Below are positions 10,527 to 18,280 of a stretch of 64,000 nt of DNA, piece after piece; within the stretch, counting starts at the first letter, position 1, and each line of letters starts with the position of its first letter. The DNA is taken from positions 2,108,001 to 2,172,000 of the forward strand of contig NZ_CP103833.1 in NCBI RefSeq assembly GCF_029774155.1. Direction: 5' to 3'. The DNA is from Actinobacillus arthritidis (GTDB taxonomy: Bacteria; Pseudomonadota; Gammaproteobacteria; Enterobacterales; Pasteurellaceae). The notes under the pieces were generated by a model. It saw only the letters and a program-made list of their open reading frames with translations, made no database searches and was not told where the DNA came from. The position numbers were made by a program, and so were the translations under genes.

Positions 10527-11276
10527 TTAACTTTTCTGATATGAATAAGGAATAATTGAAATTGCTATAAATTTATTCTCTAAATTAAAATTTGGTTCAA
10601 CTAAACAACCCCATAATCGTATCTCACTCTTTATATCGAAATCTTCGAAATATAATGTATTCGCTCTACTCCATACGTCTGACTCAGATTCATTGGCAAA
10701 TAAGAATAAGCAATGAGAATGGTTGTAGTGATTATCTTTGACTGCATTTATAGCATTGTCAATATTATATGTTTCTAAACTACTTTTTATATGTAGAGTT
10801 GATACTCCTCTACAAATCAAAAAATCAGCAATATCGTAAAAATCTGCTCTTGTACATAATGAATGAGAAGATGAAAATAGTAAAATTAACCATTTTATAT
10901 ATTCTTTAAATTGAATATCTTTATAATCTAGGTTAATGATATTGTATCTACTATTGTCATATAAAAATGAGTGTAACAATTCTGAGTTTCTATTAGTGTT
11001 GATTATAAAAATTCCATTGTGATTCGATTTTTCCCAGAGCGTGAAGCTGTTACCTATTCTACAAATATACTCACTTACTATCATTAAATCATCAGTAAAA
11101 ATAATTTTAAAGCTATCTTTTGGTAATCTGTCTAATTCAGATACTGATGATAGAAAATAGTCCTCTGTGTTGGTTATTAGTTTATAATTCTTTTCAATTA
11201 AACTTTTTATATTTTCATTTGAATAACAAAAATATACCCTTTCAGGGTGGTCTGATTCTGGTATCGGTGTAAACAT
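10527..11276 (-). CDS. unknown protein, possible degenerate FtsZ/tubulin-like fold
   Basis: A 249-residue protein of no recognised family, encoded in DNA more AT-rich than valS next to it. The order of segments resembles FtsZ: a strand FKIIFTDDL, a helix-strand pair ending GIFIINTN, a stretch ADFYDIADFLICRGVSTLHI in the place of the FtsZ central helix and following strand, then strand CLFLFANES, a helix, strand RLWGCLV and a final strand FIAISII. The GGGTGTG nucleotide loop of FtsZ is missing, so GTP binding is not expected. The resemblance is by eye and weak. It lies directly before valS on the same strand, with a 21-bp gap. Confidence 0.55.
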   Translation of the reverse strand: MFTPIPESDHPERVYFCYSNENIKSLIEKNYKLITNTEDYFLSSVSELDRLPKDSFKIIFTDDLMIVSEYICRIGNSFTLWEKSNHNGIFIINTNRNSELLHSFLYDNSRYNIINLDYKDIQFKEYIKWLILLFSSSHSLCTRADFYDIADFLICRGVSTLHIKSSLETYNIDNAINAVKDNHYNHSHCLFLFANESESDVWSRANTLYFEDFDIKSEIRLWGCLVEPNFNLENKFIAISIIPYSYQKS

Positions 11277-11335
11277 AATTTGTCCTATAAATTTTCCCCG
11301 ATGATGCCTGTTTTTAACGAGAGCCTATTTATTTA

Positions 11336-11358
11336 AGCACCCGTCAGAGACGGGTGCT
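11336..11358. repeat. 10-bp palindrome
   Basis: AGCACCCGTC/GACGGGTGCT (11336-11345 with 11349-11358), loop AGA. No clear T-tract. It is one of several hairpins packed into 11336-11484. Confidence 0.7.
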
Positions 11359-11373
11359 ATCGTTTGCTATTTT

Positions 11374-11431
11374 ACAAGCGGCCTGTTTTAAGAAGTTTTT
11401 TACAAAATTTTTCTTAAATCTAACCGCTTGT
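11374..11431. repeat. inverted uptake-signal pair
   Basis: ACAAGCGG at 11374-11381 faces CCGCTTGT at 11424-11431, with TTAAGAA/TTCTTAA pairing inside the loop. Confidence 0.65.
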
Positions 11432-11432
11432 C

Positions 11433-11455
11433 ACCCCACACGAGCCGTGTGGGGT
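11433..11455. repeat. 10-bp palindrome
   Basis: ACCCCACACG/CGTGTGGGGT (11433-11442 with 11446-11455), loop AGC. Confidence 0.7.
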
Positions 11456-11461
11456 ATAGCT

Positions 11462-11484
11462 GAGCCACACTATGGCTCTTTTTT
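11462..11484 (+). terminator. hairpin with T6 over the end of the small gene
   Basis: GAGCCA/TGGCTC (11462-11467 with 11473-11478) followed by T6 on the plus strand. The stop codon of the minus-strand gene 11470-11610 lies in its loop. There is no plus-strand gene for it to end. Confidence 0.45.
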
Positions 11485-11610
11485 CTGAATTAAGGATTTA
11501 AAACTTTCTTGCTTTTCTTTTAGCGTATTACCTTGAATATCTAAATAACCAAGACCATTTGTTTTATCAATGATTTCTTTAATATATTCGGCATTTTCAG
11601 GTTTTGTCAT
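11470..11610 (-). CDS. small hypothetical protein, 46 aa
   Basis: ATG at 11610 is preceded by a very strong ribosome binding site (AAAGGGGGGTG), which is the main reason to call this gene. The product begins MTKPENAEYIKEIIDK and is hydrophilic, lysine/glutamate-rich and mostly helical, with no recognised domain. It follows the broken Fic gene on the same strand after about 65 bp, and the stop codon falls in the loop of a hairpin. A role as partner of the neighbouring Fic protein is possible but unsupported. Confidence 0.5.
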   Translation of the reverse strand: MTKPENAEYIKEIIDKTNGLGYLDIQGNTLKEKQESFKSLIQKKEP

Positions 11611-11676
11611 TACACCCCCCTTTAAATTAAAGGTTTGAAAAATTTCTATAAGCTTTATCGCTTATACTCTCTATCT

Positions 11677-12416
11677 CTATGCCAAAATCGCCAAATACCT
11701 TTCCAACTCAGCTAATTCATATTGACTAATCAACTCAACTAAACTGCTTGTATCTTGCTGATTTCTATGGAAATCATCAAAACATTGGTAATAGTTTGCT
11801 CGATGAGTAAATTTAATATCAACAGGTAAATAGCCGTATTTTAATAATTCAAAGTTAATCAGTAATCGCCCAGTTCGTCCGTTGCCGTCAATAAACGGGT
11901 AAATATTTTCAAAGGCTAAATGTAGCAAACTGATTGCCTCTATAGGATGAAGTGCGGTCAGTTTTTGTTGATATTTTTCAATCAACGACGCATTTCTTCG
12001 GCAATTAAATAAGGTGCTGTCGGTTCATTTTCTGCCCCTAAAATTCGCACTGGAATTTTGCGATAAACACCTCGACTTTCCGCGTTATTCATTAAAACAA
12101 GCGAATGAATATCTTTAATTATTCGCTCTCTTAATGGTTCATTATTTGCTACTAATTCATAAATATAGTTAAACGCATCTTTAAAGCCTATAATATCCAA
12201 ATGCTCCCGAAGCGGCTTTTCAGCAATTGTCATTCCTTTCTTTAAAATTAGCACCGTTTCTCGAAGAGTAATGCTATTACCCTCAATCGCATTAGAGTTA
12301 TAAGAGCTACCAATAATAAATTCTTCACGCAAACGTGCAACTTCACTCGTAGAGAGTGGGCGGTGTTGGGCAAGTTGGTGCTTTAATTCATCGATTTTGG
12401 TAAGTTTCTGATTCAT
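11677..12416 (-). pseudogene. second Fic protein, frameshifted and with Tyr for the catalytic His
   Basis: Two overlapping frames (12416-11982 and 11985-11677) together give a class II Fic protein of about 246 residues. The N-terminal inhibitory helix motif is visible as SNAIEG (about residue 40). The catalytic loop reads IYPFIDGNGRTGR; the position normally held by the catalytic His is Tyr, while the GNGRxGR phosphate-binding part is intact. The frame breaks near 11983 in CGTCGTTG; one added base restores MRRLIEKY. Unlike most breaks in this window, this one does not fit a GCWGC repair. With the His change, genuine decay is plausible. A strong, protease-like alternative assignment is not suggested by anything seen. 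Confidence 0.75.
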
Positions 12417-12439
12417 TTTTATATCTCAATGCCAATTTT

Positions 12440-12555
12440 CAAATCTCCCCCTGCCCTCTTTGCTAAAGAGGGGAGTTGTTTTGTAGTAATGTGGAGAACG
12501 TTATTCTTCCACTAAACCAGTCCCCTCTTTAGCAAAGAGGAGGTAGGGGAGATTT
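12440..12555. repeat. 116-bp inverted-repeat element (MITE/REP-like)
   Basis: The ends are imperfect inverted repeats of about 36 bp (12440-12475 and 12520-12555), beginning CAAATCTCCCC and each holding a smaller palindrome, CTCTTTGCTAAAGAG. The 44-bp centre is unrelated. It lies between the zeta-like gene and the second Fic gene. Non-coding mobile repeat elements have this structure; no target-site duplication was confirmed. Confidence 0.65.
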
Positions 12556-12651
12556 GTCCAACACCATATTCCAATGCGGTATGCTGTTTTTCCAGTAAAT
12601 CGCCGAAACTGCTTAAAATTTCCAGCCCTAGCGGGACTGAACTATGTGTAA

Positions 12652-12676
12652 CCTAGTACGGCTTTGCCGTGCTAGG
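12652..12676. terminator. hairpin overlapping the 3' end of the zeta-like gene
   Basis: CCTAGTACGGC/GCCGTGCTAGG (11-bp stem with one G-T pair, loop TTT). It encodes the last eight residues and the stop of the zeta-like gene. No T-run follows. Confidence 0.5.
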
Positions 12677-13255
12677 ACTTTCCAATGCTGTTTTAACTTC
12701 TTCACACCACTTCGGTAATTCATCAAGCCATTGTGTTAATTCATTTTCACTGATATGAAAAACTAAATTTGGGGCTTCGCCTGAATTATCATAGATAAAC
12801 ACTTCATCGCAAAGCGGTACGATTTTAATTAAATTTTGCAAACTGATGTCGTATCGATTTCGAATAGTTTCCTCATCAATAAAATGCCCGCCGCTTGCAA
12901 CTCTCGCTTTTACTCGCTTGATGTTAATAGAAACACCATCAACACCAACATAATTTAACCGCACAAAAAAACCGTTTTCTTTCGCAGTTTTGATTCGTTG
13001 CAAAATGGAATTACCTGATAGGGTAGATTCCATAGAAAACGAAACTTGTTGGTTAACTGCAAATTTAAATAATTCAATCGCTTTTCTACCAGCTTGGCTA
13101 TCCACTGCACGGGGATTTTCAGGGCTAATTTGCATTGCAATATGATCTGAATCGATCACAATCTGCACGGTATCTTTGTTAAAACCACGCAAGGTTGTTT
13201 TGCCAGCTCCATTTGTACCGCAATAAAAAATCGCTAGATTATTTTGCTTTTGCAT
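12653..13255 (-). CDS. zeta-toxin family P-loop kinase
   Basis: About 200 residues. Walker A is GTNGAGKTTL near residue 15; VIDSDHIA follows; MESTLSG near residue 80 is the zeta-type substrate strand; and the later RVASGGHFIDEETIRNRYD is the characteristic lid/basic segment. Zeta toxins phosphorylate UDP-N-acetylglucosamine and block cell-wall synthesis, but many chromosomal relatives are untested. I chose the ATG at 13255; an in-frame TTG at 13261 is also possible. The start overlaps the end of a 58-residue gene by 17 bp, the usual layout of a toxin-antitoxin pair. The last codons lie in a palindrome, so the natural C-terminus may have been altered by that repeat. Confidence 0.8.
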   Translation of the reverse strand: MQKQNNLAIFYCGTNGAGKTTLRGFNKDTVQIVIDSDHIAMQISPENPRAVDSQAGRKAIELFKFAVNQQVSFSMESTLSGNSILQRIKTAKENGFFVRLNYVGVDGVSINIKRVKARVASGGHFIDEETIRNRYDISLQNLIKIVPLCDEVFIYDNSGEAPNLVFHISENELTQWLDELPKWCEEVKTALESPSTAKPY

Positions 13256-13415
13256 ATTCAATGACTATTTCTGTACCGTCTGGATAATGATCAACGATAT
13301 CACCATTTGGACGTTTAAAGGTTAGCACCTCACGCTTTTTCTTATCGTCCATCCACGCTTTAAATTGAATTTGCAGTTGGCGTTGTTGTTCTCTAATTTG
13401 TTCCATTTTGGTCAT
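13239..13415 (-). CDS. small protein, 58 aa, candidate antitoxin of the zeta-like kinase
   Basis: ATG at 13415 follows GGAG at a good distance. The product begins MTKMEQIREQQRQLQIQ, forming a basic amphipathic helix, and ends in a beta-type segment containing LTFKRPNGDIVDHYPDG. It is not recognisably epsilon antitoxin. Its 3' end overlaps the zeta-like start by 17 bp, so the two are almost certainly co-transcribed and translationally coupled. That position is the only evidence for an antitoxin role. Confidence 0.6.
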   Translation of the reverse strand: MTKMEQIREQQRQLQIQFKAWMDDKKKREVLTFKRPNGDIVDHYPDGTEIVIEYAKAK

Positions 13416-13481
13416 TTTCTTTCTCCAAAATTTGTAGATTTTTGCGGAAATCTGACCGCTTGTACCCCGAAATCTAGCTCG

Positions 13482-13913
13482 CTATTTTAATTGCAGTAAT
13501 GAACTATATTCCTCTTGCTCTGTTACGGTTTGTTGATAGAACCTTTGAATTTGTTCGGTCAGTTTATCCGAGAGTAAGATTTCTTGTTGTATATCGAGAT
13601 ATTTACGTTTGTCAGCATTGATATAGCAAGTAATCACCACGACATCACATTCAACTTTTGCACTCAACTGTAAGTTTTTATACACAATTCGCTGTTCGTT
13701 TAGGCATTTTTGTATATATTGTGCTAAATATTCACTCAGCTGTTGGCTAAATTGTTCAAACAGTTGGTAGTGATTAATATAATCGTGATAATTAATCTCG
13801 AAAATAGCTTCGCCATCAAAACGAAAATACATTTTTTCTTTGTCTGTATAGCGATATACACAGACTATAGCGACTAATAGCAGTATAACGGTAAGAAAGT
13901 AAAAAATATCCAT
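13482..13913 (-). CDS. single-pass membrane protein, unknown function
   Basis: A 143-residue protein with one N-terminal transmembrane helix (residues 3-20, IFYFLTVILLLVAIVCVY), then a soluble alpha/beta domain with alternating hydrophobic strands (LQLSAKVECDVVVITCYI near 85-103) and a Gln/Glu-rich helical tail. The stop of elaA's ATG partner is close: only 1 bp separates its start from the elaA stop, so it is the third gene of a holC-elaA-orf operon. No family recognised. Confidence 0.65.
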   Translation of the reverse strand: MDIFYFLTVILLLVAIVCVYRYTDKEKMYFRFDGEAIFEINYHDYINHYQLFEQFSQQLSEYLAQYIQKCLNEQRIVYKNLQLSAKVECDVVVITCYINADKRKYLDIQQEILLSDKLTEQIQRFYQQTVTEQEEYSSLLQLK

Positions 13914-13914
13914 T

Positions 13915-14343
13915 TTAACAACAAACCAACTGCATATCTAAATGTGGCATACCGTCTTCTAAGTATATATCCGAGATAGCCATAAAACCGAGTGATTCAT
14001 AAAAAGATTGTAAATATGCCTGAGCCTGAATTTTGATTGGTTTAGCATAAGCTCTAGCAAATTCGACCGCTTGTAACATCAATTCACGAGCTAAACCTGA
14101 ACCACGGTATTCTTTTGCTACCAAAACTCGACCGATTTTGACATAATCTTGATTAGGAATAATACGGGCATAAGCGGTTAGATTTTCACAATTTTTTGCA
14201 AACAAATGTGTAGCGATCAGATCTAAATCATCCACTTCTTGATAAGGACAATTTTGTTCTACCACAAAAACTTCAGTACGCAGTTTATAAATTTCAAATA
14301 ATTCAAGCGTTGATAAGTCTGTAAATGTTTTATTAATCCACAT
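13915..14343 (-). CDS. elaA: ElaA-type GNAT acetyltransferase
   Basis: A 142-residue single-domain GNAT protein. The ElaA signature VFVVEQNCPYQEVDDLD lies at residues 26-42. The acetyl-CoA-binding region is VKIGRVLVAKEYRGSGLARELM (about 68-89), and QAYLQSFYESLGF closes the fold. The substrate of ElaA proteins is unknown. It starts 1 bp before the holC stop, in the same operon. Confidence 0.88.
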   Translation of the reverse strand: MWINKTFTDLSTLELFEIYKLRTEVFVVEQNCPYQEVDDLDLIATHLFAKNCENLTAYARIIPNQDYVKIGRVLVAKEYRGSGLARELMLQAVEFARAYAKPIKIQAQAYLQSFYESLGFMAISDIYLEDGMPHLDMQLVCC

Positions 14344-14781
14344 TTATGCCTGTTCCGTTGTTAATTGCCAGCCTAGTTGACGATATTGCTTATAACGTTC
14401 TCGAGCTTGGGCTTTTTCTGCTTCATCTGATGGTACAAAATCAATAATCTGATTAAAACTATTGATAAAATCCGGCACGCTTGTTTGTAAGGAAATTAAT
14501 AAATCTCGTCGTTGTGCATTGCGTTTTCCTTTCCAAGCAATTTCTATCGGCGTGGCATATTGCGTCACTTCGCCGGACAGATTATGTGGCACAAATGAGT
14601 CCGGATCTCTTGTCCATAAGGCTTCGTCAATATTCAAGGCCTGCTGTTCGGTTTCACAAGCAATAAGTACCCGTTTTCCTAAACGCCACGCATTAGCGGC
14701 TAAATCGCACGCCATTGCTTCAGTAGCGGAAAGAGTTTCCTGCCCTGTCTGACTCAATAGGTAAAATTTAACTTGTTTCAT
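14344..14781 (-). CDS. holC: DNA polymerase III chi subunit
   Basis: HolC links the clamp loader to single-strand DNA-binding protein. The 145-residue product starts MKQVKFYLL at ATG 14781; the open frame continues upstream to 14913, but that part has no similarity and AAGG precedes the chosen ATG. Family stretches are RLGKRVLIACETEQQALNIDEALWT (split here by position 40-65) and PVEIAW-like PIEIAWKGKR, then RRDLLISL and the RERYKQYR tail. The gene is immediately followed by elaA, then an unknown membrane protein; valS is displaced by the accessory island. Confidence 0.93.
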   Translation of the reverse strand: MKQVKFYLLSQTGQETLSATEAMACDLAANAWRLGKRVLIACETEQQALNIDEALWTRDPDSFVPHNLSGEVTQYATPIEIAWKGKRNAQRRDLLISLQTSVPDFINSFNQIIDFVPSDEAEKAQARERYKQYRQLGWQLTTEQA

Positions 14782-15033
14782 TGACCAGCCTTGAAGAGAG
14801 AAGAATACAAAAGAGTAAGATTTTATCTGAAAATGAAGAAAATTTGAAATGTAAGCGGTCAGTTTTATTGGTTTTTTCACACTTTCATTCAAAATAATAC
14901 TGATTTTTATCATTCCTGAGAATTGAACTTATTTTTTCAATGTATATCTAACGCAACGATTCGGCTATTTCAATCATCAAGTAATGATGTAAAATATAGC
15001 TTCTATCAAACCTAAATTTTAGAGGACTTTACT

Positions 15034-15477
15034 ATGGGTTTATTTGATTTTGCGGCGAATATCGGCAAAAAACTTTTTAACAAAGAAGAAGAGGCATCAC
15101 AAGCGGTAACGGAACATTTAAACGAAGATAATCCGGGCGTTGAAAATGTACAAGTAACCGTTGAAAACGGTGTGGCGAATTTAACTGGTATTGCGGCAAC
15201 AGCGGCAGCGGTTGAAAAAGCGGTATTAATGGCAGGTAATATCGAAGGGATTTCAGAAGTGAAAATCGACGGAGTTGAGATTGCTAACGGTGAACAAATT
15301 GCCGGTGACGATGAATTTTATGTGATCGAAAAAGGCGATACGTTATGGGAAATCGCAACTAAAGCATACGGTAACGGAGCAAAATATAAAGCGATCGTTG
15401 AAGCAAATAAAGAAGTGATCAAAGACGAAAACAAAATCTTCCCGGGTCAAAAAATCCGTATTCCTAAAGGTTTATAA
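15034..15477 (+). CDS. kbp: Kbp/YgaU-type BON-LysM potassium-binding protein
   Basis: A 147-residue cytoplasmic protein without a signal peptide. A BON domain occupies residues 20-85 and a LysM domain residues 95-146, starting YVIEKGDTLWEIA and ending FPGQKIRIPKGL. The E. coli homologue binds potassium and helps growth at high K+. The ATG is preceded by AGAGGA. About 250 bp separate it from the divergent holC, presumably holding both promoters. An inverted repeat follows the stop. Confidence 0.9.
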   Translation: MGLFDFAANIGKKLFNKEEEASQAVTEHLNEDNPGVENVQVTVENGVANLTGIAATAAAVEKAVLMAGNIEGISEVKIDGVEIANGEQIAGDDEFYVIEKGDTLWEIATKAYGNGAKYKAIVEANKEVIKDENKIFPGQKIRIPKGL

Positions 15478-15512
15478 TCTTTTAGGAAAGAAGGCGTAAC
15501 GCTCGTTATTAT

Positions 15513-15563
15513 AAAAAATCAGTAAAATTGCCCCGCTTGTTCGGCAAATTTTACTGATTTTTT
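15513..15563. terminator. kbp terminator
   Basis: Long stem with one bulge: AAAAAATCAGTAAAATTGCC near 15513-15532 pairs with the mirrored copy at 15543-15563, ending in T6. The loop holds one uptake-signal core. Confidence 0.8.
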
Positions 15564-15616
15564 CATTTCTGTACCGTCATTTGGCGATGTTCTGCTCAAT
15601 ATTCCTCGACAGCCCA

Positions 15617-15650
15617 TTGACATAACGTTACAATGGAAGTCTATTTTTAT
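15617..15650 (+). promoter_or_regulatory. possible tig promoter
   Basis: A perfect -35 hexamer TTGACA at 15617-15622 with a T/A-rich -10 region (TCTATT) 17 bp later, 34 bp before the tig start. The -10 match is weak. Confidence 0.4.
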
Positions 15651-15683
15651 ATCTTTTATATACCCCCAACTTGAGGTTTAAGA

Positions 15684-16985
15684 ATGTCAATTTCTATTGA
15701 AACTTTAGAAGGCTTACAACGCCGCGTAACTATTACTGTAGCCGCAGATAAAATCGAAGCGACTTATAAAGAACAATTAAAAGGCTATGCGAAAAACGCT
15801 CGTGTAGATGGCTTCCGTAAAGGTAAAGTACCACACGCAATTATCGAACAACGTTTCGGTTTAGCGGCTCGCCAAGATGTATTATCTGATGAAATGCAAC
15901 GTGCATTCTTTGATGCAGTAATCGCTGAGAAAATCAACCTTGCAGGTCGTCCTACATTCACTCCTAACAACTACCAACCAGGCCAAGAATTTAGCTTCAC
16001 AGCAACGTTTGAAGTATTCCCGGAAGTTGAATTAAAAGGTTTAGAAAACATCGAAGTTGAAAAACCGGTTGTAGAAATCACAGAAGCTGATTTAGACAAA
16101 ATGATCGATGTTTTACGTAAACAACAAGCGACTTGGGTTGAATCACAAGAAGTCGCAAAAGCGGAAGACCGTGTTGTAATCGACTTCGTTGGTTCTGTTG
16201 ACGGTGAAGAGTTTGAAGGCGGTAAAGCGACAGACTTCACTTTAGCAATGGGTCAAGGTCGTATGATCCCTGGTTTTGAAGAAGGTATCGTTGGTCACAA
16301 AGCTGGCGAACAATTCGATATCGATGTTACTTTCCCTGAAGAATATCACGCTGAAAACTTAAAAGGTAAAGCGGCGAAATTCGCAATCACCCTTAAGAAA
16401 GTAGAAAACATCGTATTACCTGAATTAACAGAAGAATTCGTGAAAAAATTCGGTTCAGCAAAAACTGTAGAAGATTTACGTGCAGAAATTAAGAAAAATA
16501 TGCAACGTGAACTTAAAAATGCAGTAACTGCACGTGTTAAAAACCAAGTAATCAACGGTCTAATCGCACAAAACGAAATTGAAGTACCGGTCGCAGCAGT
16601 AGCGGAAGAAGTTGATGTATTACGTCGTCAAGCGGTTCAACGTTTCGGTGGTAAACCGGAAATGGTCGCACAATTACCGGCAGAATTATTCGAAGCGGAT
16701 GCAAAACGTCGTGTTCAAGTAGGTTTATTACTTTCAACTGTAATCGGTACTAACGAATTAAAAGTTGATGAAAAACGTGTTGAAGAAACGATTGCAGAAA
16801 TCGCTTCAGCTTACGAACAACCGGCAGAAGTTGTTGCTCACTACGCGAAAAACCGTCAATTAACAGAAAATATCCGTAACGTGGTATTAGAAGAACAAGC
16901 GGTTGAAGCAGTACTTGCAAAAGCGAAAGTAACTGAAAAAGCAACCTCTTTCGATGAAGTAATGGCTCAACAAGCTCAGGGCTAA
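15684..16985 (+). CDS. tig: trigger factor
   Basis: Ribosome-associated chaperone and peptidyl-prolyl isomerase, 433 residues, full length. The ribosome-binding signature GFRKGKVP is at residues 43-50. The FKBP-like domain spans about 160-245 ([30 protein letters not shown]). The C-terminal chaperone arms follow. Codon use is that of a highly expressed gene. It is a single gene, unlike the tig-clpP arrangement of enterobacteria. Confidence 0.97.
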   Translation: MSISIETLEGLQRRVTITVAADKIEATYKEQLKGYAKNARVDGFRKGKVPHAIIEQRFGLAARQDVLSDEMQRAFFDAVIAEKINLAGRPTFTPNNYQPGQEFSFTATFEVFPEVELKGLENIEVEKPVVEITEADLDKMIDVLRKQQATWVESQEVAKAEDRVVIDFVGSVDGEEFEGGKATDFTLAMGQGRMIPGFEEGIVGHKAGEQFDIDVTFPEEYHAENLKGKAAKFAITLKKVENIVLPELTEEFVKKFGSAKTVEDLRAEIKKNMQRELKNAVTARVKNQVINGLIAQNEIEVPVAAVAEEVDVLRRQAVQRFGGKPEMVAQLPAELFEADAKRRVQVGLLLSTVIGTNELKVDEKRVEETIAEIASAYEQPAEVVAHYAKNRQLTENIRNVVLEEQAVEAVLAKAKVTEKATSFDEVMAQQAQG

Positions 16986-16996
16986 TTCTCAAATAC

Positions 16997-17025
16997 AAAG
17001 CTCTCCGTTTTGGAGGGCTTTTAAT
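16997..17025 (+). terminator. tig terminator
   Basis: AAAGCTCTCC/GGAGGGCTTT (16997-17006 with 17012-17021, one G-T pair), loop GTTTT, then a short T run. An inverted uptake-signal pair follows at 17037-17090. Confidence 0.75.
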
Positions 17026-17036
17026 TAGCATTTTAT

Positions 17037-17090
17037 AAGCGGTTGATTTTAGAAAAAAATTTGCAAAAATTTCTCTAAAAGTAACCGCTT
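17037..17090. repeat. inverted uptake-signal pair
   Basis: AAGCGGTT at 17037 faces AACCGCTT at 17083-17090; the arms continue to about 16 bp with two mismatches. It lies between tig and yibN. Confidence 0.7.
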
Positions 17091-17117
17091 TTATTTTAAT
17101 TTAAAGAGAATTTAGTT

Positions 17118-17567
17118 ATGGATTTAACCTTTACTCAACAACTTCAACAATTTGTTAGCGCTCACCCGATTCTGATTTTTGCATGGATTGCGGTGTTTGT
17201 TGCAGTATTATTTAGCCTCTATAAAGGCGCTACCAGTAAATTTAAAACAATCGAACACGCACAGGCGACCCAACTTGTGAACAAAGAAGAGGGGGTATTC
17301 CTCGATTTACGTTCAGAAGATGAGTTCCGTGCGGGTCATATCGTAGATAGCCACCATATTCTGCCTAGCGAAATTAAAGCTAAAAATATTCATACTATCG
17401 ATAAATATAAAGATCGTCCGGTAATTTTAGTCGATAGCAATGGTTTTTCGGCTGGATCAAGTGCAGATTTACTTGCAAAACAAGGCTTTAGCAAAGTATA
17501 TGTGTTAAAAGAAGGTATTTTAGGCTGGCGTTCGGCAAATCTTCCAACCGTTAAAAAACATAAATAA
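17118..17567 (+). CDS. yibN: YibN-like membrane-anchored rhodanese domain protein
   Basis: A 149-residue protein with one transmembrane helix (residues 17-35) and a cytoplasmic rhodanese domain (50-142). The loop that carries the catalytic Cys in active rhodaneses reads VILVDSNGFSAG, with Asp where Cys is expected, so sulfur transfer is unlikely. It lies directly before secB with a 22-bp gap, as in E. coli where yibN, grxC and secB cluster, and E. coli YibN has been linked to membrane-protein insertion. Here no grxC gene lies between them. Confidence 0.85.
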   Translation: MDLTFTQQLQQFVSAHPILIFAWIAVFVAVLFSLYKGATSKFKTIEHAQATQLVNKEEGVFLDLRSEDEFRAGHIVDSHHILPSEIKAKNIHTIDKYKDRPVILVDSNGFSAGSSADLLAKQGFSKVYVLKEGILGWRSANLPTVKKHK

Positions 17568-17589
17568 TTGGGTCAATTAAGGAAATATT

Positions 17590-18090
17590 ATGTCTGAAGA
17601 AAATCAAGCAATTGTTCAAGAAGAAGAGCAAGCACAATTCGAACTTCAAATTCAACGTATTTATATCAAAGACGTTTCATTTGAAGCACCGAATTTACCA
17701 ACTATTTTTCATCAAGAGTGGAAACCGCAATTAGGCTTTGAGCTTGATACTGAAACTAAACAATTAGATGAAGATCTTTATGAAGTGGTTTTACATATTA
17801 ATGTTTCAACCACATTAGAAGACAGTGGTGATACCGCATTTATTTGCGAAGTAAAACAAGCGGGTGTCTTCACTATCAAAGGTTTAGAAGGTATTCAATT
17901 AGCACATTGTTTAGCATCACAATGTCCTAATGTGCTTTATCCCTACGCTCGCGAGTTAATCGCTAGCTTAGTGAACCGTGGTACATTCCCAGCATTGAAT
18001 TTATCACCAGTAAACTTCGATGCACTGTTTATGGATTACTTACAACGCCAAGAAGCAGAGCAAAACGCAGAAGCACCAACAGTAAACTAA
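17590..18090 (+). CDS. secB: SecB protein-export chaperone
   Basis: A 166-residue tetrameric chaperone that delivers unfolded precursors to SecA. Typical stretches are [17 protein letters not shown] at residues 19-35, the SecA-contacting acidic face, and [16 protein letters not shown] near 113-128. It follows yibN with GGAAATAT as a modest ribosome binding site and is followed by a strong terminator. gpsA, its usual neighbour, follows about 190 bp later. Confidence 0.96.
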   Translation: MSEENQAIVQEEEQAQFELQIQRIYIKDVSFEAPNLPTIFHQEWKPQLGFELDTETKQLDEDLYEVVLHINVSTTLEDSGDTAFICEVKQAGVFTIKGLEGIQLAHCLASQCPNVLYPYARELIASLVNRGTFPALNLSPVNFDALFMDYLQRQEAEQNAEAPTVN

Positions 18091-18097
18091 TCTTTTT

Positions 18098-18136
18098 AAA
18101 GGTATGCGAGATCTGATCTGCATACCTTTTCTTTTT
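18098..18136 (+). terminator. secB terminator
   Basis: AAAGGTATGC/GCATACCTTT (18098-18107 with 18120-18129), 12-nt loop, followed by TCTTTTTA. Confidence 0.85.
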
Positions 18137-18280
18137 ATTTCCTTTCAAACTAAAATTTGCATAGCTTGAATGAACCGCAATTGACGGATTTATATCAAGT
18201 GGTATATTGAGCCTTTCTATTTTTATCAGCCGATTGAATACCGATCTTAAAATCTTTCATCTTAAAGGATAATACTATTA

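Noticed and set aside
10527-13415. Prophage or integrative element at the holC-valS island
   Set aside because: No integrase, transposase, phage structural gene, tRNA target or direct-repeat ends were found.
14782-14913. Longer N-terminus for HolC
   Set aside because: The added 44 residues have no similarity to chi subunits and the ATG at 14781 matches the family start.
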